Notes: a model not told the origin generated them from the sequence alone. DNA of 64,000 nucleotides from Ectopseudomonas mendocina (GCF_016008875.1 NZ_JADTQG010000016.1:108333-172332), one strand, 5' to 3'. Counted from the first letter of the stretch, positions 26,212 through 35,654 are shown. Program-made: numbers and translations.

Positions 26212-26727
26212 TCAGCTCTGCAGTAATGACAGCGTCACTAGAAGGACGAACAGGCTCAGGCTCAGAAAGCCGATCAGCAGGATGCGTCTGTCCTGACGAA
26301 TCTGGCTGGTGAGTATCGCCTGGCGCTGCTGCCAGTCGCAGGCGATCGTGACCCAGCGATCTTTCAGCAGCTGGCGCCAATCCTCGTCGCTCAGCCAGCA
26401 GGCAATGTGGTGTGCGGGTAGATCCAGGGCGGGAAACAACTCCTCGCACGTCAATGGGCCGAGGGATATCTGAAAGCGCTGACCATGGCGCTCGCAGTCC
26501 AGTTCGAGGCGGACTTGCGGGCGGGTGTCCTGAACGTGAATGTCTTCGGAGTCGGGTGTGAAGATTTCATATGACGTGATTTGCGCCGTGCCCGGGCGCA
26601 GTAAGGCTCGGCGGATTTTTTCCCACAATAGTCGCGCCAGCTTGTAGAAGCCCCAAGCGGAAAAGGCGGAAAGCAGCAGGCTGATCAGCCACAGCAGGCC
26701 ACCGAGCAGGATGAAGACCACAATCAT
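26212..26727 (-). CDS. Uncharacterised membrane protein, second of a pair
   Basis: A 171-residue protein with a hydrophobic N-terminal helix (about 1-28), a soluble middle part containing two cysteines near CEELFP and HHIACWL, and a C-terminal membrane helix (about 150-168). I do not recognise the family. ATG 26727 is preferred to TTG 26733. It begins 3 bases after its upstream neighbour's stop, so the two are one transcription unit and may form a complex. Confidence 0.6.
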   Translation of the reverse strand: MIVVFILLGGLLWLISLLLSAFSAWGFYKLARLLWEKIRRALLRPGTAQITSYEIFTPDSEDIHVQDTRPQVRLELDCERHGQRFQISLGPLTCEELFPALDLPAHHIACWLSDEDWRQLLKDRWVTIACDWQQRQAILTSQIRQDRRILLIGFLSLSLFVLLVTLSLLQS

Positions 26728-26729
26728 GC

Positions 26730-27200
26730 TCAATACCCTGCCAGCAGCGTCGGCGCGGCTTCCCAGATGAGGTAGCCCATGATCATCAGCATGATCGCGG
26801 CGAAGGGCGATGCGGCGTTTGGGGCTTCGGGTGTGGCATCGGCCGGGTTGGCTTTGGGTACGTAGAGTAGGAAGGTGCCTGCCTGCTCGTTGAGCTCGAC
26901 ATGCTCCTGGTTGAGCACGAGGTGCTCCACTTCGTAGGTGCGTTGTTCGTACTCGTAACGTAGGCGATAGACCGGCTTGAGGGTGACCATTGTGGTTTTA
27001 CCCACGCTGATGCGGGCGTTGACGAGCTTCTGATCGATGATCGCCGCGTTCACGATGTCGTGCGGACGGCTGAGCCGGTAACAGTCCGACCAGATCATTT
27101 CGCCAAAGGCGGCCATCAGCCCGATCCACATGAGCAGGATCATCGGGGTTATCGCCACCATCATGATGGCCAGGGGTGTGTCGAAGAAGAAACTGTCCAT
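26730..27200 (-). CDS. Uncharacterised membrane protein, DUF3592-like
   Basis: A 156-residue protein with an N-terminal membrane helix (about 10-35), a central beta-rich section (IDQKLVNARISVGKTTMV, YRLRYEYEQRTYEVEH) and a C-terminal helix (about 132-150). The layout of helix, beta section and helix resembles DUF3592 proteins, a tentative comparison. It is first in the two-gene minus-strand unit with 26212-26727. Confidence 0.6.
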   Translation of the reverse strand: MDSFFFDTPLAIMMVAITPMILLMWIGLMAAFGEMIWSDCYRLSRPHDIVNAAIIDQKLVNARISVGKTTMVTLKPVYRLRYEYEQRTYEVEHLVLNQEHVELNEQAGTFLLYVPKANPADATPEAPNAASPFAAIMLMIMGYLIWEAAPTLLAGY

Positions 27201-27380
27201 GTCCGGGGTAGCGCTTCCTGTGGATTGCCTGGCGATTCTATCCCTTTGAGCCTGTTCTATTCCCGGTGTTATCTCTCAGCCGCGGCCGCGGCAATTTGTC
27301 TTTGCAGATGCTCGTCTGCCTACGCATGAAAATGAGAAGATACCGCAATTGAGTATGGCTGCAGATTATCGAGGAAGAAG
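27201..27380. other. Divergent gap before the multicopper oxidase gene
   Basis: 180 bases between divergent genes. It must hold promoters for both sides, but I see no convincing -35/-10 pair. AGGAAGAAG (27371-27379) is the ribosome site of the oxidase. No cue-type or cop-type operator is obvious. Confidence 0.4.
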
Positions 27381-28751
27381 ATGTCGTTTACCCGCAGACA
27401 AGTGCTCGCCGGCTTGGCCGGTCTGGGTGTGGTCGGCCTGGGCGCTGGCGGTGTGCGCTACTGGCTGGGACGCCCGGAAAATGTCGCCACCCATGATTAC
27501 GAGCTGATCGCCGCACCACTGGATCTGCAACTGGTGCCAGGGCATGTGACGCCGGCCTGGGCCTATGGCGGCCAGGCGCCGGGGTTGGAGCTGCGTTGTC
27601 GTCAGGGCGAGCGCTTGCGGGTGCGCTTCATCAACAAGCTGGACGTGCAGAGCACCATCCATTGGCATGGTATCCGCCTGCCGCTGGAGATGGATGGCGT
27701 GCCCTACGTCTCCCAGGCACCGGTGCTGCCCGGTGAATACTTCGACTACGACTTCATCTGCCATGACGCCGGCAGCTTCTGGTATCACCCGCATACCGCC
27801 AGTGCCGAGCAACTGGGGCGCGGCCTGGTCGGGCCGCTGATCGTCGAGGAACGCGAGCCGACCGGCTTTCGCCATGAGCGCACGCTGAGCCTGAAGACCT
27901 GGCACATCGACGAGCAGGGCGCCTTCACCGAGTTTCTGGTGCCGCGCCAGGCTGCGCGCGAAGGCACGCGTGGGCGCCTGACCACCATCAACGGCGAGCC
28001 CAACCCTACCTTGGAGCTGCCGCAAGGGCAGGTGGTACGGCTGCGCCTGATCAACGTCGACAACACCATCACCTACCGCCTCAACCTGCCGGGCGGCGAG
28101 GCTCGCATCTATGCCCTGGATGGCAACCCGGTGCAGCCGCGGCCGCTGGGCAAGGATTACTGGCTGGGGCCGGGCATGCGCATCGATCTGGCGCTGAAAG
28201 TGCCTGCAGCCGGCGAGGAATTGTCACTGCGCAACGGGCCGCTGCGCCTGGCCACCTTGAAAGGTGTCGCCAGTAGCGAAGTCGCAGGCGACTGGCCGCC
28301 ACCTCTGCCGGCCAACCCCGTCGCCGAACCGGATCTGGCCCGCGCCGAAACCCTGCGCTTCAACTTCGAATGGGCGGCCATGCTGTCCGGCGATGTCGAG
28401 CGTGGCGGCAGCTACAGGTACTGGCAGATCAACGGCCAGGCCTGGGACATCAACGACAAAACCTGCGCCGATCGCCCTATCGCCACGCTGAAGAAGGACG
28501 GCCACTACGTTTTCGTGCTGCGCAACATGGCGCAGTACCAGCACCCCATCCATCTGCACGGCATGACCTTCAAGGTGCTGGGTTCGGATCGGCGCAAGAT
28601 CATTCCGTACTTCACCGATACCTATCTGCTGGGCAAGAACGAGACGGCGCGCATCGCCTTCGTCGCCGATAATCCCGGTGTGTGGATGTTTCATTGCCAC
28701 GTGATCGACCATATGGAAACGGGGCTGATGGCGGCCATCGAAGTGGTGTAG
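27381..28751 (+). CDS. Tat-exported multicopper oxidase
   Basis: A 456-residue laccase-like oxidase. The N-terminus carries a twin-arginine signal (TRRQVLAGLAGLGVVGLG). All copper motifs are present: H94/H96 (HWHG), H136/H138 (WYHPH), H388/H391/H393 (HPIHLHG) and H438-C439-H440 with H444 (HCHVIDHMETG). The axial position ten residues after C439 is L449, not Met as in CueO, which usually raises the type 1 copper potential. There is no Met-rich insert, so a cuprous-oxidase role is less likely. Substrate unknown. Confidence 0.9.
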   Translation: MSFTRRQVLAGLAGLGVVGLGAGGVRYWLGRPENVATHDYELIAAPLDLQLVPGHVTPAWAYGGQAPGLELRCRQGERLRVRFINKLDVQSTIHWHGIRLPLEMDGVPYVSQAPVLPGEYFDYDFICHDAGSFWYHPHTASAEQLGRGLVGPLIVEEREPTGFRHERTLSLKTWHIDEQGAFTEFLVPRQAAREGTRGRLTTINGEPNPTLELPQGQVVRLRLINVDNTITYRLNLPGGEARIYALDGNPVQPRPLGKDYWLGPGMRIDLALKVPAAGEELSLRNGPLRLATLKGVASSEVAGDWPPPLPANPVAEPDLARAETLRFNFEWAAMLSGDVERGGSYRYWQINGQAWDINDKTCADRPIATLKKDGHYVFVLRNMAQYQHPIHLHGMTFKVLGSDRRKIIPYFTDTYLLGKNETARIAFVADNPGVWMFHCHVIDHMETGLMAAIEVV

Positions 28752-28752
28752 G

Positions 28753-28780
28753 GTAGGCGCCGTTTTTCGCCGGCGCCTAC
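28753..28780. repeat. Intergenic palindrome between the oxidase gene and tadA
   Basis: Perfect 10-bp arms GTAGGCGCCG and CGGCGCCTAC around TTTTTCGC. It begins one base after the oxidase stop. It may work as a transcript-end hairpin, but the T tract is in the loop and not behind the stem. Confidence 0.55.
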
Positions 28781-28791
28781 GGATTGTTGCA

Positions 28792-29268
28792 ATGAAAAGA
28801 CCGCAGATCATCGACCGCTCGCGTGACGAGCACTTCATGCGCCTGGCGCTGGCGCAGGCGCGCCTGGGAGCCGAGCAGGGTGAAGTGCCGGTCGGCGCCG
28901 TGCTGGTACAGGATGGCGAGGTACTGGGCCGGGGTTTCAATTGCCCGATTGTGCGGCATGACCCCAGCGCCCACGCCGAGATGGTGGCGATCCGCGCGGC
29001 GGCGCAAAGTGTGCAGAACTATCGACTGCCCGGCAGCACGCTGTACGTCACCCTGGAGCCCTGCAGCATGTGCGCCGGCTTGATCGTGCATGCGCGCATC
29101 GCCCGTGTGGTGTTCGCTGCCAGCGAGCCGCGTGCGGGCGTGGCGATCAGCCAGGGGCAGTTCTTCGATCAAGGCTTTCTCAACCATCGCGTACTGGTTG
29201 AGGGTGGCTTGCTGGCCGAGGAGAGCGGGGCGCTGCTGAAAGATTTCTTCAAGGCCCGGCGCGGCTGA
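28792..29268 (+). CDS. tadA: tRNA-specific adenosine deaminase
   Basis: A 158-residue zinc deaminase that converts A34 to inosine in tRNA-Arg(ACG). The zinc ligands are H61 (in HAEMVAIR), C91 and C94 (EPCSMC), and the proton-shuttling glutamate is E63. Length and C-terminal KDFFKARR fit TadA. The start ATG follows the palindrome at 28753-28780; its own ribosome site is weak. Confidence 0.95.
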   Translation: MKRPQIIDRSRDEHFMRLALAQARLGAEQGEVPVGAVLVQDGEVLGRGFNCPIVRHDPSAHAEMVAIRAAAQSVQNYRLPGSTLYVTLEPCSMCAGLIVHARIARVVFAASEPRAGVAISQGQFFDQGFLNHRVLVEGGLLAEESGALLKDFFKARRG

Positions 29269-29289
29269 GCGTCTTTACCCGGAGCAATC

Positions 29290-29757
29290 ATGAACAAAGG
29301 GATGTTGAGCCTGCTGGCACTGCTGGCTGCACCAGTTGTGGCAGCGCAGCCTGAGGTGTACCTGGTGGCCAGCGTGCAGTTGGGTGGCTCGAATCTGGCG
29401 CAGAGCATATTTCTGCATGAGCCTCAGATCACCACGCTGGAAGATTGCCAGGAGGCCGTGCGCGTCGGCCAGCGTGACCGCGACTGGCAGCGTTATCACC
29501 ATATCTTCATGCGTGATCGCTTCCAGGGCTTTACCGGACACCTGGATTACCGCTGCGTATTCGCCACTCAGCGTTTCAGCGACTGGAACGATCGCGCGCG
29601 CTACAACCATCCGTACCTGATCAGCATCGATGCGCAGGCCAACCTGCAGGTCGAGCGGGTGTCGAGTCAGGCGCAGTGCGCCACGCGTTTGAAGGGGCTG
29701 CCTGCGGCGCGCCAGGCCATCAGTCGCTGTGCGGCAGGCAATCAGAGCTTGTTGTAG
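29290..29757 (+). CDS. Uncharacterised secreted protein with four cysteines
   Basis: A 155-residue protein with a signal peptide (LSLLALLAAPVVAAQP, cut after VAA). The mature part has four cysteines (EDCQEA, DYRCVF, AQCATR, SRCAAG), an even number that suggests two disulfides in the periplasm. It follows tadA by 21 bases behind CCGGAGC. No family recognised, and its stop lies only a few bases from the convergent mltF stop. Confidence 0.6.
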   Translation: MNKGMLSLLALLAAPVVAAQPEVYLVASVQLGGSNLAQSIFLHEPQITTLEDCQEAVRVGQRDRDWQRYHHIFMRDRFQGFTGHLDYRCVFATQRFSDWNDRARYNHPYLISIDAQANLQVERVSSQAQCATRLKGLPAARQAISRCAAGNQSLL

Positions 29758-29761
29758 GCAG

Positions 29762-31228
29762 TTACAGCGGTGGGGTTTCTTCTTCGGGCTTGCGCTTGTC
29801 GATGCCGGGCAGGTGGATACCGCTCTCGGCCACCTGGTTGCCTTCCAGCTGCGGCTGGGTCACCCAGGTGAGAATGTCGTAGTAGCGGCGGATGTTGCGC
29901 ACGAAGTGCACGGGCTCGCCACCACGCGCATAGCCGTAGCGGGTCTTGCTGTACCACTGCTTCTGCGCCAGGCGCGGCAGGATCTTCTGCACGTCGGCCC
30001 ATTTGTTCGGGTCCAGGCCTTCGGCCTCGGTCAGCTTGCGGGCATCTTCCAGATGACCGCCGCCGACGTTGTAGGCGGCCAGGGCGAACCAGGTGCGGTC
30101 CGGCTCGGCGATGCTTTCCGGCAGCTGCTGGTGCACCTGGAGGAAGTAGCGGGCGCCGCCGTCGATGCTCTGTTTGGGGTCGAGACGGTTGGACACGCCG
30201 ACCGACTGCGCGGTGCGCTGGGTCAGCATCATCAGGCCGCGTACGCCGGTCTTGGAGGTGGCGTTGGGTTGCCACAAGGATTCCTGATAGCCCATGGCTG
30301 CCAGCAGGCGCCAGTCGATCTGGTTGGTCTGGCCGGCGTTGCGGAACATCTTCTCGTAACGCGGCAGGCGCTTCTGCAAGTGCTGCGCGAAAGTGTAGGC
30401 GCCGACATAACCCAGCACGTCGACATGGCCGTAATAGCGCTCTTTCAAACGCTGCAGGGTGCCGTTGGCCTCGGAGCGTTCGAGGAAAGCGTCGATTTCT
30501 ACCAGTAGGCTGTCGTCCTCACCGGCAGCCACCGCCCAGCGCATGGTATTGGTATCGCCCAGGTCGAAGGCGACCCGCACGTTGGGGAAGTACACCTGGT
30601 TCATCGCCAGCTCGTTGGAATCCACCAGGGTCAGGTCGATCTGTCCTTCGTCGACCATGCGCAGCAGGTCGACCACCTCGACGGCGTCGGATATCTCGAA
30701 CTCCAGTTCCGGCTGTTCCAGTTTGAGGGCGGCCAGCTGTTCGGCGTGGCTGCTGCCGGCCAGCACCAGGATGCGCTTGCCGACCAGGTCTTCAGGCTTG
30801 GTCGGGCGGCTTTCACCCTGGCGATAGATGACCTGCGGCGTGACTTCCAGATAAGGAATCGAGAAGCGCGCCTCACGCTGACGCTGTGGCGTATCCACCA
30901 GGCCGGCGGCGGCCATGACCGGGCCCTTGTCGCGGCCCAGGCTGGCGAACAAATTGTCGAGGTTGTCCGCGGTTTCGATCTTCAGTTCCAGGCCGAGATC
31001 GGTGGCGAAGCGCTTGGCCAGTTCGTATTCGAAACCGGTCGCGCCGTTGCGGTCCTGGAAGTAGGTGGCGGGGCTGTTACGAGTGACCACGCGCAGCTCA
31101 CCCTCCGCCTTTGCCTGCTCGAGTACGCTGGGTTGGGCTTCTTCGCCACAGCCAGCAAGCATCAGGAGGGTTCCAATCGCCAACAGCCTTGTGGCGCAAC
31201 GCATGCGTATCGCAGGTCGTGCAAACAT
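29762..31228 (-). CDS. mltF: Membrane-bound lytic transglycosylase F
   Basis: A 488-residue outer-membrane lipoprotein. After the lipobox LAGC comes a periplasmic solute-binding-like domain (about 45-265), then a C-terminal SLT catalytic domain with the glutamate in AAMGYQESLW. MltF cleaves peptidoglycan glycan strands to 1,6-anhydro ends. ATG 31228 (MFARPAIRMRC) is chosen; the frame opens further upstream but that part overlaps the purL control region. It is divergent from purL as in other pseudomonads. Confidence 0.93.
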   Translation of the reverse strand: MFARPAIRMRCATRLLAIGTLLMLAGCGEEAQPSVLEQAKAEGELRVVTRNSPATYFQDRNGATGFEYELAKRFATDLGLELKIETADNLDNLFASLGRDKGPVMAAAGLVDTPQRQREARFSIPYLEVTPQVIYRQGESRPTKPEDLVGKRILVLAGSSHAEQLAALKLEQPELEFEISDAVEVVDLLRMVDEGQIDLTLVDSNELAMNQVYFPNVRVAFDLGDTNTMRWAVAAGEDDSLLVEIDAFLERSEANGTLQRLKERYYGHVDVLGYVGAYTFAQHLQKRLPRYEKMFRNAGQTNQIDWRLLAAMGYQESLWQPNATSKTGVRGLMMLTQRTAQSVGVSNRLDPKQSIDGGARYFLQVHQQLPESIAEPDRTWFALAAYNVGGGHLEDARKLTEAEGLDPNKWADVQKILPRLAQKQWYSKTRYGYARGGEPVHFVRNIRRYYDILTWVTQPQLEGNQVAESGIHLPGIDKRKPEEETPPL

Positions 31229-31347
31229 CGGCGCAGTATACGCAAAGCGCAGGCGGCGCCATATCTCGACAGCGCTGCGCTTCTCTGATAGTGCGCGTTC
31301 GTCCTGAAAGCGCCTGGCTACAGGTGCCGCAGACCGCCGCTTTAAGG

Positions 31348-31353
31348 TAGAAT
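31348..31353 (+). promoter_or_regulatory. Likely -10 element of purL
   Basis: TAGAAT lies 43 bases before the purL start and is followed by GCCCGGCC. The region 17 bases upstream has only a poor -35 match, so the promoter may need an activator or be of the extended type. Confidence 0.45.
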
Positions 31354-31395
31354 GCCCGGCCTCCAGCACACCCCTTCCCAGAGGCTGTTCCGACG

Positions 31396-34300
31396 ATGTT
31401 GATTCTGCGCGGCGCTCCCGCCCTTTCCGCTTTCCGCCATGGCAAATTGCTTGAGCAACTGACCAGCAAGGTGCCGGCCGTGACCGGGCTGTACGCCGAG
31501 TTCGCGCATTTCGCCGACGTGACGGGCGTGCTCAACGCCGACGAAGAACAAGTGCTGGCGCGGCTGCTCAAGTACGGCCCGAGCGTGCCGGTGCAGGAGC
31601 CCAGCGGCAAGCTGTTCCTGACCATTCCGCGTTTCGGCACCATTTCGCCCTGGTCGAGCAAAGCCAGCGACATCGCCCGTAACTGCGGCCTGGCCAAGGT
31701 CCAGCGCCTGGAGCGCGGTATTGCCTATTACGTCAGTGGCGAGTTGAGCGAGAGCGACAGCGCCGCTGTCGCCGCCCTGCTGCATGACCGCATGACCCAG
31801 CTGGTGCTGAGCGCCCTCGAGGACGCCGCCGCGCTGTTCAGCCACGCCCAGCCCAAGCCGCTGACCGCCGTGGACGTGCTCGGCGGTGGTCGCGCCGCGC
31901 TGGAGCAGGCCAATCAGGACCTGGGCCTGGCCCTGGCCGAGGACGAAATCGACTACCTGGTGAAGAGCTTCAATGACCTGGGACGCAATCCGCACGACAT
32001 CGAACTGATGATGTTCGCCCAGGCCAACTCCGAGCACTGCCGCCACAAGATCTTCAATGCCAGCTGGGACATCGACGGCGAGAGCCAGGACAAATCGCTG
32101 TTCGGCATGATCAAGAACACCTACCAGATGCACAGCGAAGGCGTGCTGTCCGCCTACAAGGACAACGCCTCGGTCATCGTTGGGCACACCGCCGGGCGTT
32201 TCTTCCCGAACCCGGAAACCCGCCAGTACGGCGCGGTGCAGGAGCCGGTGCACATCCTGATGAAGGTGGAGACGCACAACCACCCGACCGCCATCGCCCC
32301 GTTCCCCGGCGCGTCTACTGGCTCCGGCGGCGAGATTCGCGACGAAGGCGCCACCGGTCGTGGCGCCAAGCCCAAGGCCGGCCTGACCGGTTTCTCGGTC
32401 TCTAACCTGAACATCCCCGACTTCCTCCAGCCCTGGGAAAAGCCCTACGGCAAGCCCGAGCGCATCGTCAGCGCGCTGGACATCATGATCGAAGGCCCGC
32501 TGGGCGGCGCCGCGTTCAACAACGAATTCGGTCGCCCGGCGCTCAATGGCTACTTCCGTACCTTCGAGCAGGCGGTCAGCAGCCCGCGTGGCGAAGAAGT
32601 GCGCGGCTACCACAAGCCGATCATGCTCGCTGGCGGTCTCGGCAACATTCGTGAAGACCACGTGCAGAAGGGCGAGATCTCGGTCAGCGCCAAGCTGATC
32701 GTGCTCGGCGGCCCAGCCATGCTCATCGGCCTGGGCGGCGGTGCCGCTTCGTCGATGGCCACAGGTGCCAGCTCGGCCGACCTGGACTTCGCCTCGGTGC
32801 AGCGCGAGAACCCGGAAATGGAACGCCGCTGCCAGGAGGTCATCGACCGCTGCTGGCAACTGGGCGATGCCAACCCGATCAAGTTCATCCACGACGTCGG
32901 CGCAGGCGGTATCTCCAACGCCCTGCCGGAGCTGATCAACGACGGCGGCCGTGGCGGTCGCTTCGAATTGCGCAAGGTGCCCAACGACGAGCCGGGCATG
33001 GCCCCGCACGAGATCTGGTGCAACGAGTCGCAGGAGCGCTACGTGCTGTCGGTCGATGCGGCCGACTTCGAGCGTTTCCAGGCCATCTGCGAGCGCGAGC
33101 GCTGCCCCTTCGCCGTGGTCGGCGAAGCCACTGCCGAGCCGCACCTGACCGTTACCGACAGCCACTTCAGCAATACCCCGGTGGACATGCCGCTGGAAGT
33201 GCTACTGGGCAAGCCGCCGCGCATGCACCGCAGCGTCAGCCGCGAAGCGGAGCAGGGCGATGACTTCAGCGCCGCCAGCGTCGATATCGAAGAAGCGCTG
33301 GGCCGTGTGCTGCGTCATCCTGCCGTGGCCAGCAAGAGCTTCCTGATCACCATCGGCGACCGTACCATCACCGGCCTGGTAGCCCGCGACCAGATGGTCG
33401 GCCCGTGGCAGGTGCCGGTGGCCGACTGCGCCGTTACCGCCACCAGCTTCGACGTCTACACCGGTGAAGCCATGGCCATGGGCGAGCGCACACCGCTGGC
33501 GCTACTCGACGCCCCGGCATCCGGGCGTATGGCCGTTGGCGAGACCATCACCAACCTGGCCGCGGCGCATATCGGCAAGCTGTCCGACATCAAACTGTCG
33601 GCCAACTGGATGGCCGCTGCCGGCCACCCGGGTGAAGACGCCCGCCTGTACGACACCGTCAAGGCCGTGGGCATGGAGCTGTGCCCGCAGCTGGGCATCA
33701 CCATCCCGGTGGGCAAGGACTCCATGTCCATGAAGACCCGCTGGCAGGACGAGGGCGTCGACAAGAGCGTTACCGCGCCGCTGTCGCTGGTGATCTCCGG
33801 CTTCGCTCCGGTGCAGGACATCCGTCAGACCCTGACTCCGCAACTGCGCATGGACAAGGGCGAAACCGACCTGATCCTGATCGACCTCGGCCGCGGCCAA
33901 AATCGTATGGGCGCCTCGATTCTGGCGCAGGTCTACGCGCAGATCGGCCAGCAGGTGCCGGACCTCGACGACGCCGAAGACCTCAAGGCCTTCTTCGCCG
34001 TGATCCAGGGTCTCAACGCCGATGGCCACCTGCTGGCTTACCACGACCGCTCCGACGGCGGTCTGCTGACCACCGTGCTGGAAATGGCCTTTGCCGGTCA
34101 TTGCGGCCTGTCGCTGAACCTCGATGCGCTGGCAGACGAAGCTGCAGAACTTCCGGCCGTGCTGTTCAACGAAGAGCTGGGCGCGGTGATCCAGGTGCGC
34201 CAGGACGCCACGCCGGAAGTGCTGGCGCAGTTCAGCGCCGCCGGTCTGGACGACTGCGTGGCCGTGATCGGCCAGGCCGTCAATAACGGCGAGGTCAGCA

Positions 34301-35292
34301 TCAGTTTCAACGGTGAGCCGGTATTCGCCGGTGAGCGCCGTCTGCTGCAGCGCCAGTGGGCTGAGACCAGCTATCGCATCCAGCGCCTGCGCGACAACGC
34401 GCAGGGTGCCGACCAGGAATTCGATCTGCTGCTGGAAGAAGACAACCCCGGCCTGTCGGTCAAGCTCGGTTTCGACGTCAACCAGGACATCGCCGCCCCC
34501 TACATCAAGAAGGGCGTGCGTCCGCAAGTGGCGATCCTGCGTGAGCAGGGCGTCAACGGCCAGGTGGAAATGGCGGCGGCATTCGACCGCGCCGGTTTCT
34601 CGGCGATCGACGTGCATATGAGTGACATCTTGGCTGGCCGCGTCAGCCTCGAAGAGTTCAAGGGCCTGGTGGCCTGCGGCGGTTTCTCCTACGGTGACGT
34701 GCTTGGCGCTGGCGAAGGCTGGGCCAAGTCGGTGCTGTTCAACACCCGCGCGCGTGATGCCTTCGCCGGCTTCTTCGAGCGCAAGGACAGCTTTGCCCTC
34801 GGTGTGTGCAACGGCTGCCAGATGATGAGCAACCTGCACGAGCTGATCCCTGGCACCGAGTTCTGGCCGCACTTCGTGCGCAACCGTTCCGAGCAGTTCG
34901 AGGCGCGCGTGGCCATGGTGCAGATCCAGGAGTCGGCCTCGATCTTCCTGCAGGGCATGGCCGGTTCGCGCATGCCGATCGCCATCGCCCACGGTGAAGG
35001 CCATGCCGAGTTCGAAAGCGAGGAGGCGTTGCTGGAGGCCGATTTGTCCGGCACCGTGGCCCTGCGTTACGTCGACAACCACGGCAAGGTCACCGAAGCC
35101 TACCCGGCCAACCCCAACGGTTCGCCGCGCGGGATCACCGGCCTTACCAGTCGCGACGGCCGCGTCACCATCATGATGCCGCACCCGGAGCGCGTGTTCC
35201 GCGCCGTGCAGAACTCCTGGCGCCCGGACGAGTGGCAGGAAGACGGCGGCTGGATGCGCATGTTCCGCAACGCCCGCGTCTGGGTGAACTGA
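31396..35292 (+). CDS. purL: Phosphoribosylformylglycinamidine synthase, single-chain
   Basis: A 1298-residue large PurL, the full-length gammaproteobacterial form. It converts FGAR and glutamine to FGAM with ATP in purine synthesis. In order: N-terminal PurS-like domain, linker, two AIRS-type ATP domains (HNHPTAIAPFPGASTG is visible) and the C-terminal glutaminase domain with the nucleophile in GVCNGCQMM and the later PHPERVFR. It is monocistronic. A weak GC hairpin (35297-35311) follows the stop. Confidence 0.97.
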   Translation: MLILRGAPALSAFRHGKLLEQLTSKVPAVTGLYAEFAHFADVTGVLNADEEQVLARLLKYGPSVPVQEPSGKLFLTIPRFGTISPWSSKASDIARNCGLAKVQRLERGIAYYVSGELSESDSAAVAALLHDRMTQLVLSALEDAAALFSHAQPKPLTAVDVLGGGRAALEQANQDLGLALAEDEIDYLVKSFNDLGRNPHDIELMMFAQANSEHCRHKIFNASWDIDGESQDKSLFGMIKNTYQMHSEGVLSAYKDNASVIVGHTAGRFFPNPETRQYGAVQEPVHILMKVETHNHPTAIAPFPGASTGSGGEIRDEGATGRGAKPKAGLTGFSVSNLNIPDFLQPWEKPYGKPERIVSALDIMIEGPLGGAAFNNEFGRPALNGYFRTFEQAVSSPRGEEVRGYHKPIMLAGGLGNIREDHVQKGEISVSAKLIVLGGPAMLIGLGGGAASSMATGASSADLDFASVQRENPEMERRCQEVIDRCWQLGDANPIKFIHDVGAGGISNALPELINDGGRGGRFELRKVPNDEPGMAPHEIWCNESQERYVLSVDAADFERFQAICERERCPFAVVGEATAEPHLTVTDSHFSNTPVDMPLEVLLGKPPRMHRSVSREAEQGDDFSAASVDIEEALGRVLRHPAVASKSFLITIGDRTITGLVARDQMVGPWQVPVADCAVTATSFDVYTGEAMAMGERTPLALLDAPASGRMAVGETITNLAAAHIGKLSDIKLSANWMAAAGHPGEDARLYDTVKAVGMELCPQLGITIPVGKDSMSMKTRWQDEGVDKSVTAPLSLVISGFAPVQDIRQTLTPQLRMDKGETDLILIDLGRGQNRMGASILAQVYAQIGQQVPDLDDAEDLKAFFAVIQGLNADGHLLAYHDRSDGGLLTTVLEMAFAGHCGLSLNLDALADEAAELPAVLFNEELGAVIQVRQDATPEVLAQFSAAGLDDCVAVIGQAVNNGEVSISFNGEPVFAGERRLLQRQWAETSYRIQRLRDNAQGADQEFDLLLEEDNPGLSVKLGFDVNQDIAAPYIKKGVRPQVAILREQGVNGQVEMAAAFDRAGFSAIDVHMSDILAGRVSLEEFKGLVACGGFSYGDVLGAGEGWAKSVLFNTRARDAFAGFFERKDSFALGVCNGCQMMSNLHELIPGTEFWPHFVRNRSEQFEARVAMVQIQESASIFLQGMAGSRMPIAIAHGEGHAEFESEEALLEADLSGTVALRYVDNHGKVTEAYPANPNGSPRGITGLTSRDGRVTIMMPHPERVFRAVQNSWRPDEWQEDGGWMRMFRNARVWVN

Positions 35293-35320
35293 TAGCGGCC
35301 GCGTAGCGGCCTTCTGATGA

Positions 35321-35561
35321 CCCTCTCCCGCTTGCGGGGCGAAGAGGCGCGCTTTGGAAGCACCGCTTCCTGCGCCGATGAGCGCCTGATCGCGAAGCGA
35401 TCGGGCCGGGGCGCGTAGCGGGGTGCCCGAAGGGCGGGAGAGGGAAAGCGGCCGCGCTCCGATCCAGCTTGAGCTTGTAAGTATTAGCGTCGGGGCGGGA
35501 GATGGGGTTATAGCCAACACCAAACCCTCTCCCCCAGCCCTCTCCCATAAATGGGAGAGGG
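35321..35561. repeat. GAGAGGG-rich repeat block after purL
   Basis: 35321-35450 is a loose long palindrome bounded by CCCTCTCCCG and CGGGAGAGGG. 35538-35561 is a tight hairpin, CCCTCTCCCATAAATGGG followed by AGAGGG. These words match the block at 19811-19942. With the REP element at 35582-35642 they fill the 362-base gap after purL; I see no gene there. Confidence 0.65.
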
Positions 35562-35581
35562 AGCCGATCGTGGAATAGGCC

Positions 35582-35642
35582 GTAGCCCGGATGCAATCCG
35601 GGAGAATCCGTGTCATACCTTCCCGGATTTCATCCGGGCTAC
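35582..35642. repeat. REP-type palindrome (GTAGCCCGGAT family)
   Basis: Two inverted units GTAGCCCGGATGCAATCCGG and CCGGATTTCATCCGGGCTAC surround a short spacer. A half-unit of the same family is at 12978-12999. It ends 12 bases before the CDGSH gene. Confidence 0.8.
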
Positions 35643-35654
35643 ATGGGCCCAGCC

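Noticed and set aside
31229..31395. Purine riboswitch before purL
   Set aside because: No conserved purine-aptamer junction is visible in this 167-base gap, and most of it is needed for two divergent promoters.
33502..35616. 704-codon open frame opposite purL
   Set aside because: Antisense shadow of a long high-GC gene; composition is low-complexity His/Gly/Ala/Gln and no domain is seen.
35610..35654. Longer N-terminus for the CDGSH protein
   Set aside because: The extra codons are a translation of the REP palindrome 35582-35642.
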